From Salinimicrobium terrae DSM 17865 (GTDB taxonomy: Bacteria > Bacteroidota > Bacteroidia > Flavobacteriales > Flavobacteriaceae): DNA of 64,000 bases. Within the stretch, counting starts at the first letter, position 1. Every line of letters starts with the position of its first letter. The DNA lies in assembly GCF_000424665.1 (NCBI RefSeq), contig NZ_AUKI01000020.1, positions 1 through 64,000 on the forward strand, in the 5' to 3' direction. Under the pieces are notes generated by a model. The model was not told the DNA's origin, made no database searches, and saw only the letters and a program-made list of their open reading frames with translations. Below, piece after piece: positions 34,373 through 44,480 of the stretch. A program made the translations under genes and the position numbers.

Positions 34373-35107
34373 TCACTTTTTTCTTTGCGGGCTACCTATG
34401 ACCTGCTCTAACTCTACAAGCTCTTTATTGTACCTTTCCAGCAAGAAATCATTAAAATTAGAAAATTCCTCCAAACCTTCTATTCTTTTCTTTAGTTCTG
34501 CGCTCCTTTTGTGTTTTACATCATATTTCTCAACCTCTTGACTTTTGTCGGCCAGATCATTATTCAATACGTATCTTATGATTTTCATGTCTGGGGCGTC
34601 CAGTAGATTTAGGCCCCTCCTAATAATTTCCCTCCTCTCTGTACTCAGCTCTAGTCCTGACACAGCTCGGTTTAAAAGATCGTTAATTATCGAGCGTGCT
34701 AATCGATCTACTTTTAGAGCCTCTTGATAATAATTTATTTTTTCATTGCCAATTTCTTGACTTTCTTTTTGAAATTCCTGCTGCATCCGCGGCGGCAGAA
34801 AGAAAGGAAGCTCCTTCTTTGGATCCAGATTTTTTAAAGTCTCTAAAAGTGGCTCGAAATCTTCCAAGAAAGGTTTTCTTTGTGGAATCGACCATCGGTG
34901 TTCCCATAGCTTAAGGATAATATCAACGCATTCCTTTTGAGCCTGCTCCTTTTTCTTTCCACTTGTTATTTCAACTAAATCCAACTTTTCGGCAATATAA
35001 TGTGCCATCCATTTTGAGAGCGTATCCACTCCTGGGTCAAGGTCCAATTCGTTTACTATTGCCCTACCCAAGTTCAAAATTCTCTGTTGTGCTTTTGAGT
35101 CTTCCAT
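34373..35107 (-). CDS. Avs3b-like small partner of the STAND protein
   Basis: 244 aa, predicted largely helical, highly charged, with a coiled-coil-like end (KRSAELKKRIEGLEEFSNFNDFLLERYNKELVELEQVI). The start lies 44 bp inside the large STAND gene, so the two are translationally coupled. In AVAST type III systems the large nuclease-STAND gene is accompanied by one small gene, Avs3b; the size and arrangement agree. I recognise no catalytic motif, and the call depends on the neighbour. Confidence 0.55.
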   Translation of the reverse strand: MEDSKAQQRILNLGRAIVNELDLDPGVDTLSKWMAHYIAEKLDLVEITSGKKKEQAQKECVDIILKLWEHRWSIPQRKPFLEDFEPLLETLKNLDPKKELPFFLPPRMQQEFQKESQEIGNEKINYYQEALKVDRLARSIINDLLNRAVSGLELSTERREIIRRGLNLLDAPDMKIIRYVLNNDLADKSQEVEKYDVKHKRSAELKKRIEGLEEFSNFNDFLLERYNKELVELEQVIGSPQRKK

Positions 35108-38100
35108 CTGCAGAAAGTAAGTAAATTTTATGATGCGTTAAATATTCATATTTGTCATCTTTGGACCGAAATTTATAACTGATATTTCTGCTAATGTTAA
35201 TTTCAAAGATTAAATTACAGTTATAGGTTTCACAAAGCTTTTTTAGTAGTTCTAATGAAGCACTTAGTCGCATACCATGCTGTTCAGGCTCTTCATCATA
35301 ATCTTCTAAATCACTCCTCCAGGTATCGCATTTCAAGCCAATAGCACCCTCACTAAAATACCACGTTTTACCATCATTATCTGAGTGAAGATTGAGCCGT
35401 TTTAAAAATTTCTCACCAAGCGAAAAGGGCGGATAGCCAATATCTTTACCATATGGGTCCAATTCGTCAAGCCCTTTACGAAAATCGAGATCCAATATCC
35501 ATCCTTCAAGCTTAAAAATTCCCGAAGCTATTTCTACCCGATTCTCCTTGTAATCCGGAATCTTAAAATCATGACAATCACTGCAGGTTGATAGTGCTCT
35601 CATTAAAGCATCCGCAGTCATTTTAGAAACTAGAGCAGTCGAAACTGAATAGGACTCGTAATGTGAATTATGTCTTTCAGTCCAACCACCTTTAATATTA
35701 AACCAAGTCTCTTTTCCCCGGCTGCCCATAATACCTTTTAAAAATTCGTGATCTTGAATAGTAGTTCTCCAGTTGTCACTCTTCCCTTTAGTTATCCATT
35801 CAGGCCTTTCTAAGGGTAGGAGATCTCTGCTATCTGCTAACCATTTACCATCTTTCCTAGTTAAGAGGTGTCGAGATAACCACGAATTCCAAGGATTTTC
35901 ATCGCTCCAAGAATTTCTGGTAATAATTACTGGCATATTTTCAACCAGCTTTGCTGCTACGTTTAGCATTGAATGATATGATACATAAAAATCCCAATCA
36001 TCTGTCTTTGGATAACTTCCATGGTCATGCCAGGTTTCCCGATCTTGAGATTGGTTCCATAGGCTGACCCTAGGGTCACTGCTAAATCCTGTTTTTGATT
36101 CGAGCTTCCATTCTGCAACAATTACATTAGCACACAATTCCTGAATTTGCTTACGTGGAACTCCAAAAGCCTCCCCAAGGGGCTCCAACCAGTACCGATC
36201 GAAGTCATATCCAAAGTGACTTTTTAATCCAGTATTAACCTTTCCATTTTTATGCAGGTAACTATCTACTTTAAATCCGGAATCTTCCTTCTTCACTTTT
36301 TGTTTGCTCTTACCTATTCCTTTTAAGAGGGAAACCTCTTTTGCACTGTAAGATCCGGGACTATTCTTTTCAATATAAAGCGCAATTTCGGCGGAAAATT
36401 TTTGGATTATGATATGAGGTTCTAAGACAGCATATTTCATAAAAATCTTCCTATGATCGAATAATATAGAGAAATGGTCAACGGAAACTCGGTACAGGGC
36501 AATCAGGAGGTATTGCTTTGCGTGCAGGTTATAAAACGGAAAATGTTTACTTCCAAATGCATCAACTTTGTCATGTTGTAGCCATTCAATTAGGTAATTT
36601 AAGATCTCAGAACAGTTAAAATCTGCTAATTTCTTAATCACATGACAAGCACTCCACCTAATTTTAGAGCGAGGTGAGCCTAAAGCTGACCAGATAAATC
36701 CAGCTACACTTCTGCTAATGTCATCTGAGACATATAACCATTCACTCCAAGGACCATCTCCAAAATCCTCTTCCATATGTAATTCGAACCTAGACAATGC
36801 ATAATCTGTTAAATTAGATGTGTCTTCCGTACTAATAAAAGTCAAAGCATGTTTTACAAATTCAAAAAAAACACTAGCATCTACAAACTCTTGGCCTTGT
36901 GATAATCCTTCAAAAATTCCTTTTCTTAATTCAAGAGCTAAACTATCATTAAGATCTAATTCACGAACTATGGAGCTGAATGAATAATCACTAACAAGCT
37001 GAAATGCATATCGTTGTCCATACCGGTACATAATCGTCGGCCACTTCTTTTTAAAACTGACCTTATTTTTCCAACGATCAAATATTAAATTAAGACATTG
37101 TTGGCTTTCATACTGACTGACGTCTTCAGAACTCAATATAACATCTATAAGATCCTGTATGTGATTAGAATTGGTTCGGGTAATGGCTTCCTCAAATAAA
37201 TCAATTGAACGCCAATGAAATTGCTCATCCTTTACCTGAAATTCTTTTGAAAATTTGTTCAATAAAAGAGCAAAACCTTTAGGTTTTAGAAATTCTATAT
37301 CTTGAAATATTCTATCCCATTTTTTTATTTCAGCTTCACTTCTATTCAGTACCCGTAGATGTTTGTGCGGCGTATTAACCTCCCTTACAGTGTCTGGACA
37401 TGATCTTGCAGTATCCTCTAAATTCTCGTTCGTAATGTTGTACAAATCTCCAATAGATTTTAATTTCATCCAGAACTCTGCCGTTGCACCCTCTGTTCTT
37501 AATAAATTATACGCATCATCAAAGATTTCTTGTTTGATTTTATCTGAGGATTCATTTGCTAAACAGGTTGAGAGGAAATCCGTTAGATGATGATCCTCTA
37601 ATAAACGCGCTAATGACCATCCTTCTGCGGGTTCAATTATTTTTGATTTAACTAAATAATCCAATAGTGTTTGAAGCTGATATTCAAACCTCCCAATTTC
37701 CCTATCACGCCATCTGCTCAATGCTGATATTCCGACTTGTGGAGACATTTTTGCACAAGTTACCATTGCACCAGATCGACTCCAGTGTTTTTCACGATAG
37801 ACATACTCTCCGACCAATTCAGCAACACGGATAAACCTATAGGCTAATTTCTGTGATGAGTGTGAGGCAGATAGTTCTCCCAGTGAGACAACTGCTTCCC
37901 AACGGTTAACGATTTCATCCCCAAATTTGGAGACTATATTTATTGCTTCTTCAAAATAAACCGCAGCGTCATCTTTGGAACTGGAAAGGACTGCACGTGC
38001 TATTGAAATGTAATGATCCGCAATTTCTTCAGGTCTGGCATTTTTTAAACCTTTTATAAGTTCATATGTAGAGTTTTCAAGTTCATTGATCACACCGGTG

Positions 38101-41100
38101 AGGTGGGCTGCTCTGGTTCCAGCGCGCAGCAAAATAATTCGATTAGGAATTTTAAAGGAAATAGTATTCCGAATATAATCATTGAAGTATTGTTCAATTA
38201 CTTTAGATTCCTGCTGAATACAGTACAAAAGAATAGAAGCCGAAACTTCTGCAATTTCGCTGGGAAGAACGTCATGAGATTTATACCTATTGATATATGC
38301 CTTTTTTGATTCTTTATTAGCCTGCTCTGTCCTTTTTGATAGATCATCAATGTTGCCCGAAATGACTTGGGCCCTTAAGAAAAACCATGGGAGCAAACCT
38401 CCTATCACTTCTTTAAATTCTCGGATATCATCCGTATAGTTCCGTTTTTGGTTTTCCGATTTATAGAGCTTTGGCATTAGATCATCTAACTGGACAACTA
38501 AATTTTCGGAAAGAACATACCTAATGGAATGCGCTTTAAGGAACATTACTCGCTCCTTAGAATCATATCTTGATCCTACCCCATGTGATGCTCTATCTGG
38601 AATATAATAGGCCAGGGTATTTAATATAGAAACAGGATTCATCTTCCTGTGAAGACACACCTCTAAAAATGTTATGATGGATGGGGTAATATTGTCATGA
38701 ATTGGATCTTTCGGTTTTTTAATCCGCGTTTTAGTGCCGGACAATAAATTCAAGGTTTTTTCCAAATCCTCAATTTCAGCAAACCAACCAACTTTCTCTA
38801 ATTCACTTACAACGGCAACTACAAAAAATTTATTATTCTGTGCTTTTTTAAGAAACTCAGCAATATCATTAAATCTTCCTGCATCAATTAATCTATTAGC
38901 GAGGCGTTTTACTACCTGAAATATGAATTCCTTTGGCTTAAAACTATTGAGAAACTTTAGACAAGATTTTACTCCATTGAGGTTTAACTGAACAAGGGCT
39001 AATTCCAGAATGTCATCAAAACTAACGCCTTCCCTTTGATCATGATCCTTATTTCGCTTTGACTCCTCGAAATAGATATCCAGCCAATTTAATGCAGACC
39101 TCTGATATCCACTTGCCTCTCCATGAAATTCCTTTATTTCGCTTAATAAAAATGCCGAATACATATTCTCGGAGCCTTCCCAGTTACTCTTTAAAAGCCC
39201 TTTGAAAGCGATTTCTTGGACCTTAAACTTATCCTGTAGCTGTGGAAGCAAATCGATGTTATTAAGAAAAAGATTTTGCTGCCTCTGATCTCCGGCAACT
39301 TCTTCACCTGCTCTTAAAGCAAGTTTGATAGCATCTTTATAATTTTGAGATCTAAGGGCTGCCTTGAATGCAAACTGCAACCGAAAAACAATTACATTTC
39401 TGGTATCTATAGGGTTGTTTAACGGCAATAGTTTATCGGATAAAGCAATAGTAATTAGTCGATCATATTGCCCAGCCTGGAGATAAATTTGAGGAAGTAC
39501 CTCTGCTACATAAGTGAACTCAACCGCAAGAGGCTCCAAAATTTTTATATAACTATTAAAGTCATTTTTTGTGCCCAAGTAAACATCTCGAAACCAGGTC
39601 TCAGTAGGTTCATCTCTAAACTGAACTGACGAATCGAGTAGCCATAAGGAGCGTCCAATATCTGCAACAAAACTTTTCACATGTTCAGTCCTTACTTCAG
39701 CGACTTGTGCTAAAACCTTAATAGGAATATTGGGAGGTAAAATCGATAATCCAGTACATATCTTGTCTACACTGGTTTGATAATCTCTTGGTAGAGCATC
39801 TTTAATCTTTTGAACAGCCGTGTTTAATTGGTGTTCAATTTGCTTTTCAACTGTTGTCCCAAATGGCCCTAGATAAACGAGAAGTTCATTCAACGAGGCA
39901 GGAGCCGCTGCTATTGCATTCATCTGCACTCTTGGATTTCCGTTGGTGAGACGATGGAATTCAAAAGCCTGAACCTTGTTTACCTCTGGGAAATAATTTT
40001 TTAGGTTCGCGAAAGTTTCTTCTTTAGAAAACGGCAGAAGATCCAACTGAGTAACAGAGCTTGGTGGCTTCAACAGATGAATGCGCTCCGGCCTGCACAA
40101 TAGTACAAGGCTACAGTCAATAGGAAGAATTTCTCTTAGCAACTCATTTGCAAAGCATGAGTCGCCAAATTCCTGAGCAGCCATTTCGGCGTTGTCGGCA
40201 GCATCAATTATAATAACTAATTTCGCTGGTTTCGTGACTTTCTTCAACGTTTTTATTGAAACATCAATTCGACTTAAAAAGTCATTCATGATATCAGTTT
40301 CTTGAGTTGTATCGCGTACTAGCATCCTCTCACACAAACCCATTGAGGCTAATTCATTGACTATTTGAACAAGTCCATCCCGATGCCTATGCCTGGGCTC
40401 GCTCCGGTTACGATATTTACCCGAACCAAAACAATCGTAAGCTATACCCAAAGAACCTTCAGGTAGTGCTTCAAGTACATATTGGCTAAATACCGACTTT
40501 CCAACACCACCTTCCGCTTGAATTATTAAAGGACAATTTATACTTGTAATAGTGTTCAACAGGTTTTGATACTGATCTCTATAAGTTATGCCATTAATCT
40601 CCTCAAACAGCGGAGGTGCAGGAAAAAGTTGTCTTTCAGAAGTCACTCCAAACGGTCTAAGAATGTCTTCTTTAGTTATTTTCCCGCTAGAATGGGGTAG
40701 CACCTTCTCTTGGACTAATGATACAATACTATCGATTTGGGCCGGATCAATCAATCCAGGTTGGAGCCTGGCCATTTCCATCCTGAGATCTTCTTTTTGA
40801 ATATTATAATCCCCTTCTCCATCCTCGAAATTTAATAACCTACAAAATGCAATCAGCTCCTTCCCATCAAGTTGGGTGTAACCTTTAAGGGTTTCCCCGA
40901 ATTTTTTATTGACCTTGCCTCCCTTAACAAGGGTTGCGATATTTTGCTTAAACGCTTGATCTACCTTTCTATTTGTTATAACAGTAAAGAAAACTCCATC
41001 AATAGATTTTTCTTTAGCATGTTGCTGGTATCTCTCTGAAAAGCCGACAATCGTATCTTTCAAACCACTTAAAGTGAAAGGTTTATCTTTCTGAACTGTA

Positions 41101-41339
41101 GTATGTTTAAGTTGATAATATTCGACTCTCTTTTTGGAGTTAGTTCCATTATAATATTCTGAAACATCAATGACGTACTCCCCTGCTTTTTCCTTTTCTT
41201 TTGACCCCTCAATTACGACCATTTTCAAGTCCGTAATAGGTTGAATTAATCTTAGACAGCGTCTAGCTGCCCACCGATAATGGAATACATCACCAGCACG
41301 AGAATACGACACCAGCTTGTTTGTACCATCTAATTTCAT
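35064..41339 (-). CDS. Avs3a-like DUF4297 nuclease-STAND NTPase
   Basis: 2091 aa. Residues 1-220 fit the DUF4297/Cap4-type PD-(D/E)xK dsDNA nuclease: GDVFHYRWAARRCLRLIQP, VVIEG (acidic residue), YVIDVSE and VEYYQLKHT (QxK). The STAND NTPase follows: Walker A AEGGVGKSVFS (K281), YDCFGSGKYRNRSEPRHRHRD, Walker B LVIIIDAADNAE (374-385). The remaining 1400-1500 residues are helical repeats, the usual sensor of phage proteins. Known Avs3 proteins bind phage terminase large subunit, then form a tetramer that degrades DNA. Architecture and the small overlapping partner suggest AVAST type III. Confidence 0.75.
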   Translation of the reverse strand: MKLDGTNKLVSYSRAGDVFHYRWAARRCLRLIQPITDLKMVVIEGSKEKEKAGEYVIDVSEYYNGTNSKKRVEYYQLKHTTVQKDKPFTLSGLKDTIVGFSERYQQHAKEKSIDGVFFTVITNRKVDQAFKQNIATLVKGGKVNKKFGETLKGYTQLDGKELIAFCRLLNFEDGEGDYNIQKEDLRMEMARLQPGLIDPAQIDSIVSLVQEKVLPHSSGKITKEDILRPFGVTSERQLFPAPPLFEEINGITYRDQYQNLLNTITSINCPLIIQAEGGVGKSVFSQYVLEALPEGSLGIAYDCFGSGKYRNRSEPRHRHRDGLVQIVNELASMGLCERMLVRDTTQETDIMNDFLSRIDVSIKTLKKVTKPAKLVIIIDAADNAEMAAQEFGDSCFANELLREILPIDCSLVLLCRPERIHLLKPPSSVTQLDLLPFSKEETFANLKNYFPEVNKVQAFEFHRLTNGNPRVQMNAIAAAPASLNELLVYLGPFGTTVEKQIEHQLNTAVQKIKDALPRDYQTSVDKICTGLSILPPNIPIKVLAQVAEVRTEHVKSFVADIGRSLWLLDSSVQFRDEPTETWFRDVYLGTKNDFNSYIKILEPLAVEFTYVAEVLPQIYLQAGQYDRLITIALSDKLLPLNNPIDTRNVIVFRLQFAFKAALRSQNYKDAIKLALRAGEEVAGDQRQQNLFLNNIDLLPQLQDKFKVQEIAFKGLLKSNWEGSENMYSAFLLSEIKEFHGEASGYQRSALNWLDIYFEESKRNKDHDQREGVSFDDILELALVQLNLNGVKSCLKFLNSFKPKEFIFQVVKRLANRLIDAGRFNDIAEFLKKAQNNKFFVVAVVSELEKVGWFAEIEDLEKTLNLLSGTKTRIKKPKDPIHDNITPSIITFLEVCLHRKMNPVSILNTLAYYIPDRASHGVGSRYDSKERVMFLKAHSIRYVLSENLVVQLDDLMPKLYKSENQKRNYTDDIREFKEVIGGLLPWFFLRAQVISGNIDDLSKRTEQANKESKKAYINRYKSHDVLPSEIAEVSASILLYCIQQESKVIEQYFNDYIRNTISFKIPNRIILLRAGTRAAHLTGVINELENSTYELIKGLKNARPEEIADHYISIARAVLSSSKDDAAVYFEEAINIVSKFGDEIVNRWEAVVSLGELSASHSSQKLAYRFIRVAELVGEYVYREKHWSRSGAMVTCAKMSPQVGISALSRWRDREIGRFEYQLQTLLDYLVKSKIIEPAEGWSLARLLEDHHLTDFLSTCLANESSDKIKQEIFDDAYNLLRTEGATAEFWMKLKSIGDLYNITNENLEDTARSCPDTVREVNTPHKHLRVLNRSEAEIKKWDRIFQDIEFLKPKGFALLLNKFSKEFQVKDEQFHWRSIDLFEEAITRTNSNHIQDLIDVILSSEDVSQYESQQCLNLIFDRWKNKVSFKKKWPTIMYRYGQRYAFQLVSDYSFSSIVRELDLNDSLALELRKGIFEGLSQGQEFVDASVFFEFVKHALTFISTEDTSNLTDYALSRFELHMEEDFGDGPWSEWLYVSDDISRSVAGFIWSALGSPRSKIRWSACHVIKKLADFNCSEILNYLIEWLQHDKVDAFGSKHFPFYNLHAKQYLLIALYRVSVDHFSILFDHRKIFMKYAVLEPHIIIQKFSAEIALYIEKNSPGSYSAKEVSLLKGIGKSKQKVKKEDSGFKVDSYLHKNGKVNTGLKSHFGYDFDRYWLEPLGEAFGVPRKQIQELCANVIVAEWKLESKTGFSSDPRVSLWNQSQDRETWHDHGSYPKTDDWDFYVSYHSMLNVAAKLVENMPVIITRNSWSDENPWNSWLSRHLLTRKDGKWLADSRDLLPLERPEWITKGKSDNWRTTIQDHEFLKGIMGSRGKETWFNIKGGWTERHNSHYESYSVSTALVSKMTADALMRALSTCSDCHDFKIPDYKENRVEIASGIFKLEGWILDLDFRKGLDELDPYGKDIGYPPFSLGEKFLKRLNLHSDNDGKTWYFSEGAIGLKCDTWRSDLEDYDEEPEQHGMRLSASLELLKKLCETYNCNLIFEINISRNISYKFRSKDDKYEYLTHHKIYLLSADGRLKSTTENFELG

Positions 41340-41460
41340 TGTTGATTTTTGTGTCTCTTTTTAACCTTTCTGAAAGTTTAATTATTCGCCTTTCTGTGCT
41401 CAAAAGGAGAAAAGGGATTCTTACCACCTAAATAAGAATTTTCCTTAATTTCATTCTAAT

Positions 41461-41940
41461 TCAATTTTTTTGCGGCATTCTAAATTTTTTAATTTCCACA
41501 ATACTATAGGAACGAATTGCGCCGTTTAATTTTTTTACGGTAATAGAACCTATAGCGTTCCGATTATTTGAGGTACTCGTACATCTTATTATAGTTCCTT
41601 CTATTGTTTTATCCTCAAGATCAATTAATATAGGTTTATATAAAATTTCGAAAACGTTCGTTGAGTCGTATTCCCAAGGGTCGTCAAAGTTAGATGGATA
41701 TAATATCCTTCTCTGAAGGTTAATAGCATATTCTCTTGCAGCTTCAACACTGGAAAATATTTTCCTTTCCTCATTTTCATCCAGAATGGGTAGTCCTATA
41801 AAGCCCTCAGGTTCGGAATAGCTTATATAGCTTATGAACTGATTCGATTGTTCTACTAAACCCTCTTCTGTTTTTAATTTAATGGAATCAATTGATATCC
41901 ATACCTCATTTCTATTTATTAATAGTTTTTCAGTTTTCAT
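41461..41940 (-). CDS. Uncharacterised protein upstream of the Avs-like genes
   Basis: 159 aa, acidic, no signal peptide or TM segment, no recognised domain. It reads as a small mixed alpha/beta protein (ISYISYSEPEGFIGLPILDENEERKIFSSVEAAREYAINL ... LIDLEDKTIEGTIIRCTSTSNNRNAIGSITVKKLNG). It is 121 bp upstream of the STAND gene on the same strand, so it could belong to the same transcript, but known AVAST III loci do not need a third gene. Confidence 0.55.
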   Translation of the reverse strand: MKTEKLLINRNEVWISIDSIKLKTEEGLVEQSNQFISYISYSEPEGFIGLPILDENEERKIFSSVEAAREYAINLQRRILYPSNFDDPWEYDSTNVFEILYKPILIDLEDKTIEGTIIRCTSTSNNRNAIGSITVKKLNGAIRSYSIVEIKKFRMPQKN

Positions 41941-42565
41941 CTGTTTTATTATCTTTTACCTTCTAATGAAATATGTCTACCATCATTAGTGCTTACTGAA
42001 GCTTTAAAGCTACATTACGAATGTAGGAATTTATCCTCTATAGCTCCCGTGAAACATGAGGAGAAATGGCGTGAAGAGCTGTAATTTGTACCCCAAAAAT
42101 GAATAATAGCTAAATTTTAGCCCTTTGTACCCGAAGAAAGACAGAAGGTGTTCTCCCCTGCTCTTTTCAAAAAATCCAGCAAAAATAAGGGACAGCAGAG
42201 GAGAGATTATTAGAGAAATTACTATCTTAGTTTTTCAAACGATGATTTGCTAATTTCTGTGCGACTTTCCGGGGCCTATTGTACCCCATACTCCACTCCA
42301 CCCCCATAAAACCTGAAAAACTTATTCCTGTATTGGAAAATAAACAGCAAATTTTATTCGATATTTTTTACCTTTAAATGTAATTAAATATAATGATAAT
42401 GGGGCTTTAGAGCCTCATTTTTTATTTTTATATTTTCTCATATTTATGCACTGTGCACCCCGCTATGCACCTAAAGTGCACCCCGTTGTTAAATTTCGCT
42501 ATTGAGGTGCACAAAGTGCACCCAACTTCTTTTTTTCTCTTATCTTTAATAGAAAGTAGCGAGTC
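41941..42565. other. Gene-free junction between elements A and B
   Basis: About 625 bp with no credible gene. Features: TTTGTACCC-type motifs (42085-42137, 42285-42292); TGTATTGGAAAAT (42329-42341), a 12/13 match to the mnmE 3' end TGTATTGGCAAAT (about 17798-17810); and a cluster of GTGCAC sites before integrase B. The element A/B boundary is expected here. Confidence 0.5.
42453..42521. promoter_or_regulatory. Cluster of GTGCAC palindromes before integrase B
   Basis: GTGCAC at 42453, 42476, 42507 and 42516, and ATGCAC at 42465, all followed by CC or AA. Pairs are 9-12 bp apart, about one helical turn. They end 45 bp before the integrase ATG and overlap where a -33 element would lie for the TATCTTTA box at 42541-42548. 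They are probably regulator or recombinase accessory sites. Confidence 0.5.
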
Positions 42566-43707
42566 ATGAAAATAAACCTTAGAAAAAAGAAACTGACAAC
42601 GGGAAAGTATAGTCTTTATATTGATTACTATAAAGGAAAGATCACGGATGAAAATGGTAAATCAAAAAATAATAGAGAATTCGAATATTTAAAAGAGTAT
42701 CTATATATTTCACCAAAGACACCTTCCGAAAAAAAAGAAAATGAAGAAACACTCTTAAGAGCTGAACAAATCTTATCTATACGCAGGGCTGAATATGCCC
42801 AGGGGAAATACGGGATTAAAGACAGATCGAAAGATAAGTTACTATTCCTTACCTACTATGACAAGTTAAAAGAAGAACGATACGAGAACAAAGGGAATTA
42901 CGATAACTGGGATGCTGCTCAAAACCACATTGAAGATTATTGCAAGAAAAAGAAAATAACTTTTGAAGATATTGATGAGAATTTGTGCTGGGCTTTAAGA
43001 AGTTCTTAAACAAAAACTCCAGAACTAAATCTAATACTCCATTATCTCAAAATTCAAAATATACCTATTACAACAAATTTAAAGCTGCTTTGAGACAGGC
43101 TTTCGACGATGGTTATACCCGTAGAAACTTTGCTACAGTTGTAAAAGGTTTTGCTCAGGGCGAAACAAGCAGAGAACACTTAACGCATGACGAACTCATG
43201 GCAATGGTAAAGGCGGAGTGTAAACATCCTATACTTAAATCTGCTTTTTTATTTAGTTGCCTTACCGGTCTTCGATGGAGTGATGTAAATAAACTTACAT
43301 GGTCTGAAGTCCGTGATGAGGGACATGAAACACAACTGGTTTTTAAACAGAAAAAAACGGCAGGACAAGAATATCAATTTATCTCTCCTGAGGCAAGAAA
43401 ATTAATGGGCAAAAGAAAACAGGAAAAGGATCGCGTTTTTCAAGGATTAAAATATGGAGCTCACTTCAATGCCGAGATCCTGAGATGGTGTATGCGAGCA
43501 GGTATAACCAAGCACATCACGTTCCATAGCGCGAGACATACTCATGCCGTACTCTTACTAGAAAATGGTGCCGACATTTATACAGTTTCAAAGATCCTGG
43601 GTCATAAGGAAATCAGAACTACCCAGGTATATGCGAAATTAGTAGATAAGAAGAAAAAGGAAGCCGCCTATCTGATTCCTGACATTCATATAGATTATGA
43701 AATTTGA
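42566..43707 (+). pseudogene. Tyrosine integrase of element B, frameshifted
   Basis: The frame from 42566 (arm-binding domain, KLTTGKYSLYIDYYKG) ends at 43009 after DIDENLCWALRSS. The catalytic half continues in another frame, 42985-43707: VLGFKKFLNKNSRTKS ... TGLRWSD (Arg), FHSARHTHA (His, Arg), LGHKEI (His), TTQVYAK (Tyr). Adding one T to the TTT run at 42982-42984 reads DENFVLGFKKF and gives one 381-aa integrase. All catalytic residues survive downstream, but as sequenced the protein is split. Confidence 0.88.
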
Positions 43708-44422
43708 TTTGTTTCAATATCTGGCCGCGATTGCATTTATTTATATCTATGGGCGGATATGTATTCATATTGTTCCTGGGATTGGGCGCTATTTTATAAA
43801 TGACTCCCGGAATTACCAAAAAAGAATTGAAAAGCCCCGGATCCTATTTAATTTGGTTGGACTGGCTTTTATGCATCTTATGTATTTCTACAATATGACC
43901 GATGAAAATCAAAATATTCTCATCAAGGTGATCATTCTAGCAGCCTTTGCGTCGGGCTTCCTCCTTTGCTGCTCATCGTGGACTGAAAAATTTACGGACA
44001 CGTTTCAAGTTCAAAAAATTACTACAACTAAGATCAATAACAATAGTTTCAAAATAAAGGCTTCTGACAATCAGATTGAGAAGTTGTACAATGAATTGGT
44101 TAAATATGATTTGCTGCTTAACGACAGAACTTCTTTCCAGGATTTTAAAAATGTTCTCACCAAGAGCTGGGACATACACAATTCCAGAATACATCTTAAT
44201 ATGGACGGCCCCAGTAGCAGGGAATTCTATGATTGCCTGATACGAACCTTTCCATTAAATTCACTTACACTTAAAAGCTTCTTTTCTTCTTCAAAGCTAA
44301 TCCTAAGACCAGACGGGAAAAGTTACAAATACAACACTATTAAGAACGCCCCTACCCGAACCACAGTTTCGAAACATCACGATACGCTAATAACTATTTT
44401 TAAGAAAATTGAAATGAATTGA
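43697..44422 (+). CDS. Membrane protein downstream of integrase B
   Basis: 241 aa, starting 11 bp before the integrase stop (ATGA-type overlap). Three predicted N-terminal TM helices (YLAAIAFIYIYGRICIHIV, LFNLVGLAFMHLMYFY, ILIKVIILAAFASGFLLCC) are followed by a cytosolic domain of about 145 residues (IEKLYNELVKYDLLLNDRTSFQDFKNVLTKSWDIHNSRIHL ... ). The C-terminal part resembles regulatory tails seen in Bacteroidota integrative elements, but I cannot name a family. Confidence 0.6.
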   Translation: MKFDLFQYLAAIAFIYIYGRICIHIVPGIGRYFINDSRNYQKRIEKPRILFNLVGLAFMHLMYFYNMTDENQNILIKVIILAAFASGFLLCCSSWTEKFTDTFQVQKITTTKINNNSFKIKASDNQIEKLYNELVKYDLLLNDRTSFQDFKNVLTKSWDIHNSRIHLNMDGPSSREFYDCLIRTFPLNSLTLKSFFSSSKLILRPDGKSYKYNTIKNAPTRTTVSKHHDTLITIFKKIEMN

Positions 44423-44480
44423 AAAAAAATATCTGCTCCGATCGTTACCACCAATAAAGGTCTGGTCATTGTGAAAAATC

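Larger units (their letters stand above)
17876..42300. mobile_element. Integrative element A with defence cargo (bounds approximate)
   Basis: Begins just after the mnmE terminator with an HTH protein and an intact tyrosine integrase, then a replication-type cassette, a HipBST-like operon and a long leftward defence cluster. No relaxase or conjugation genes are visible in it. Ends were not identified by an exact direct repeat. The left bound is set by the mnmE terminator and the right bound by the start of the second integrase module. A GTATCTTTGT sequence at 17922-17931 resembles both a -7 promoter box and the GTANNTTTGC core used by some Bacteroides integrases, but I found no partner copy. 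Confidence 0.6.
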
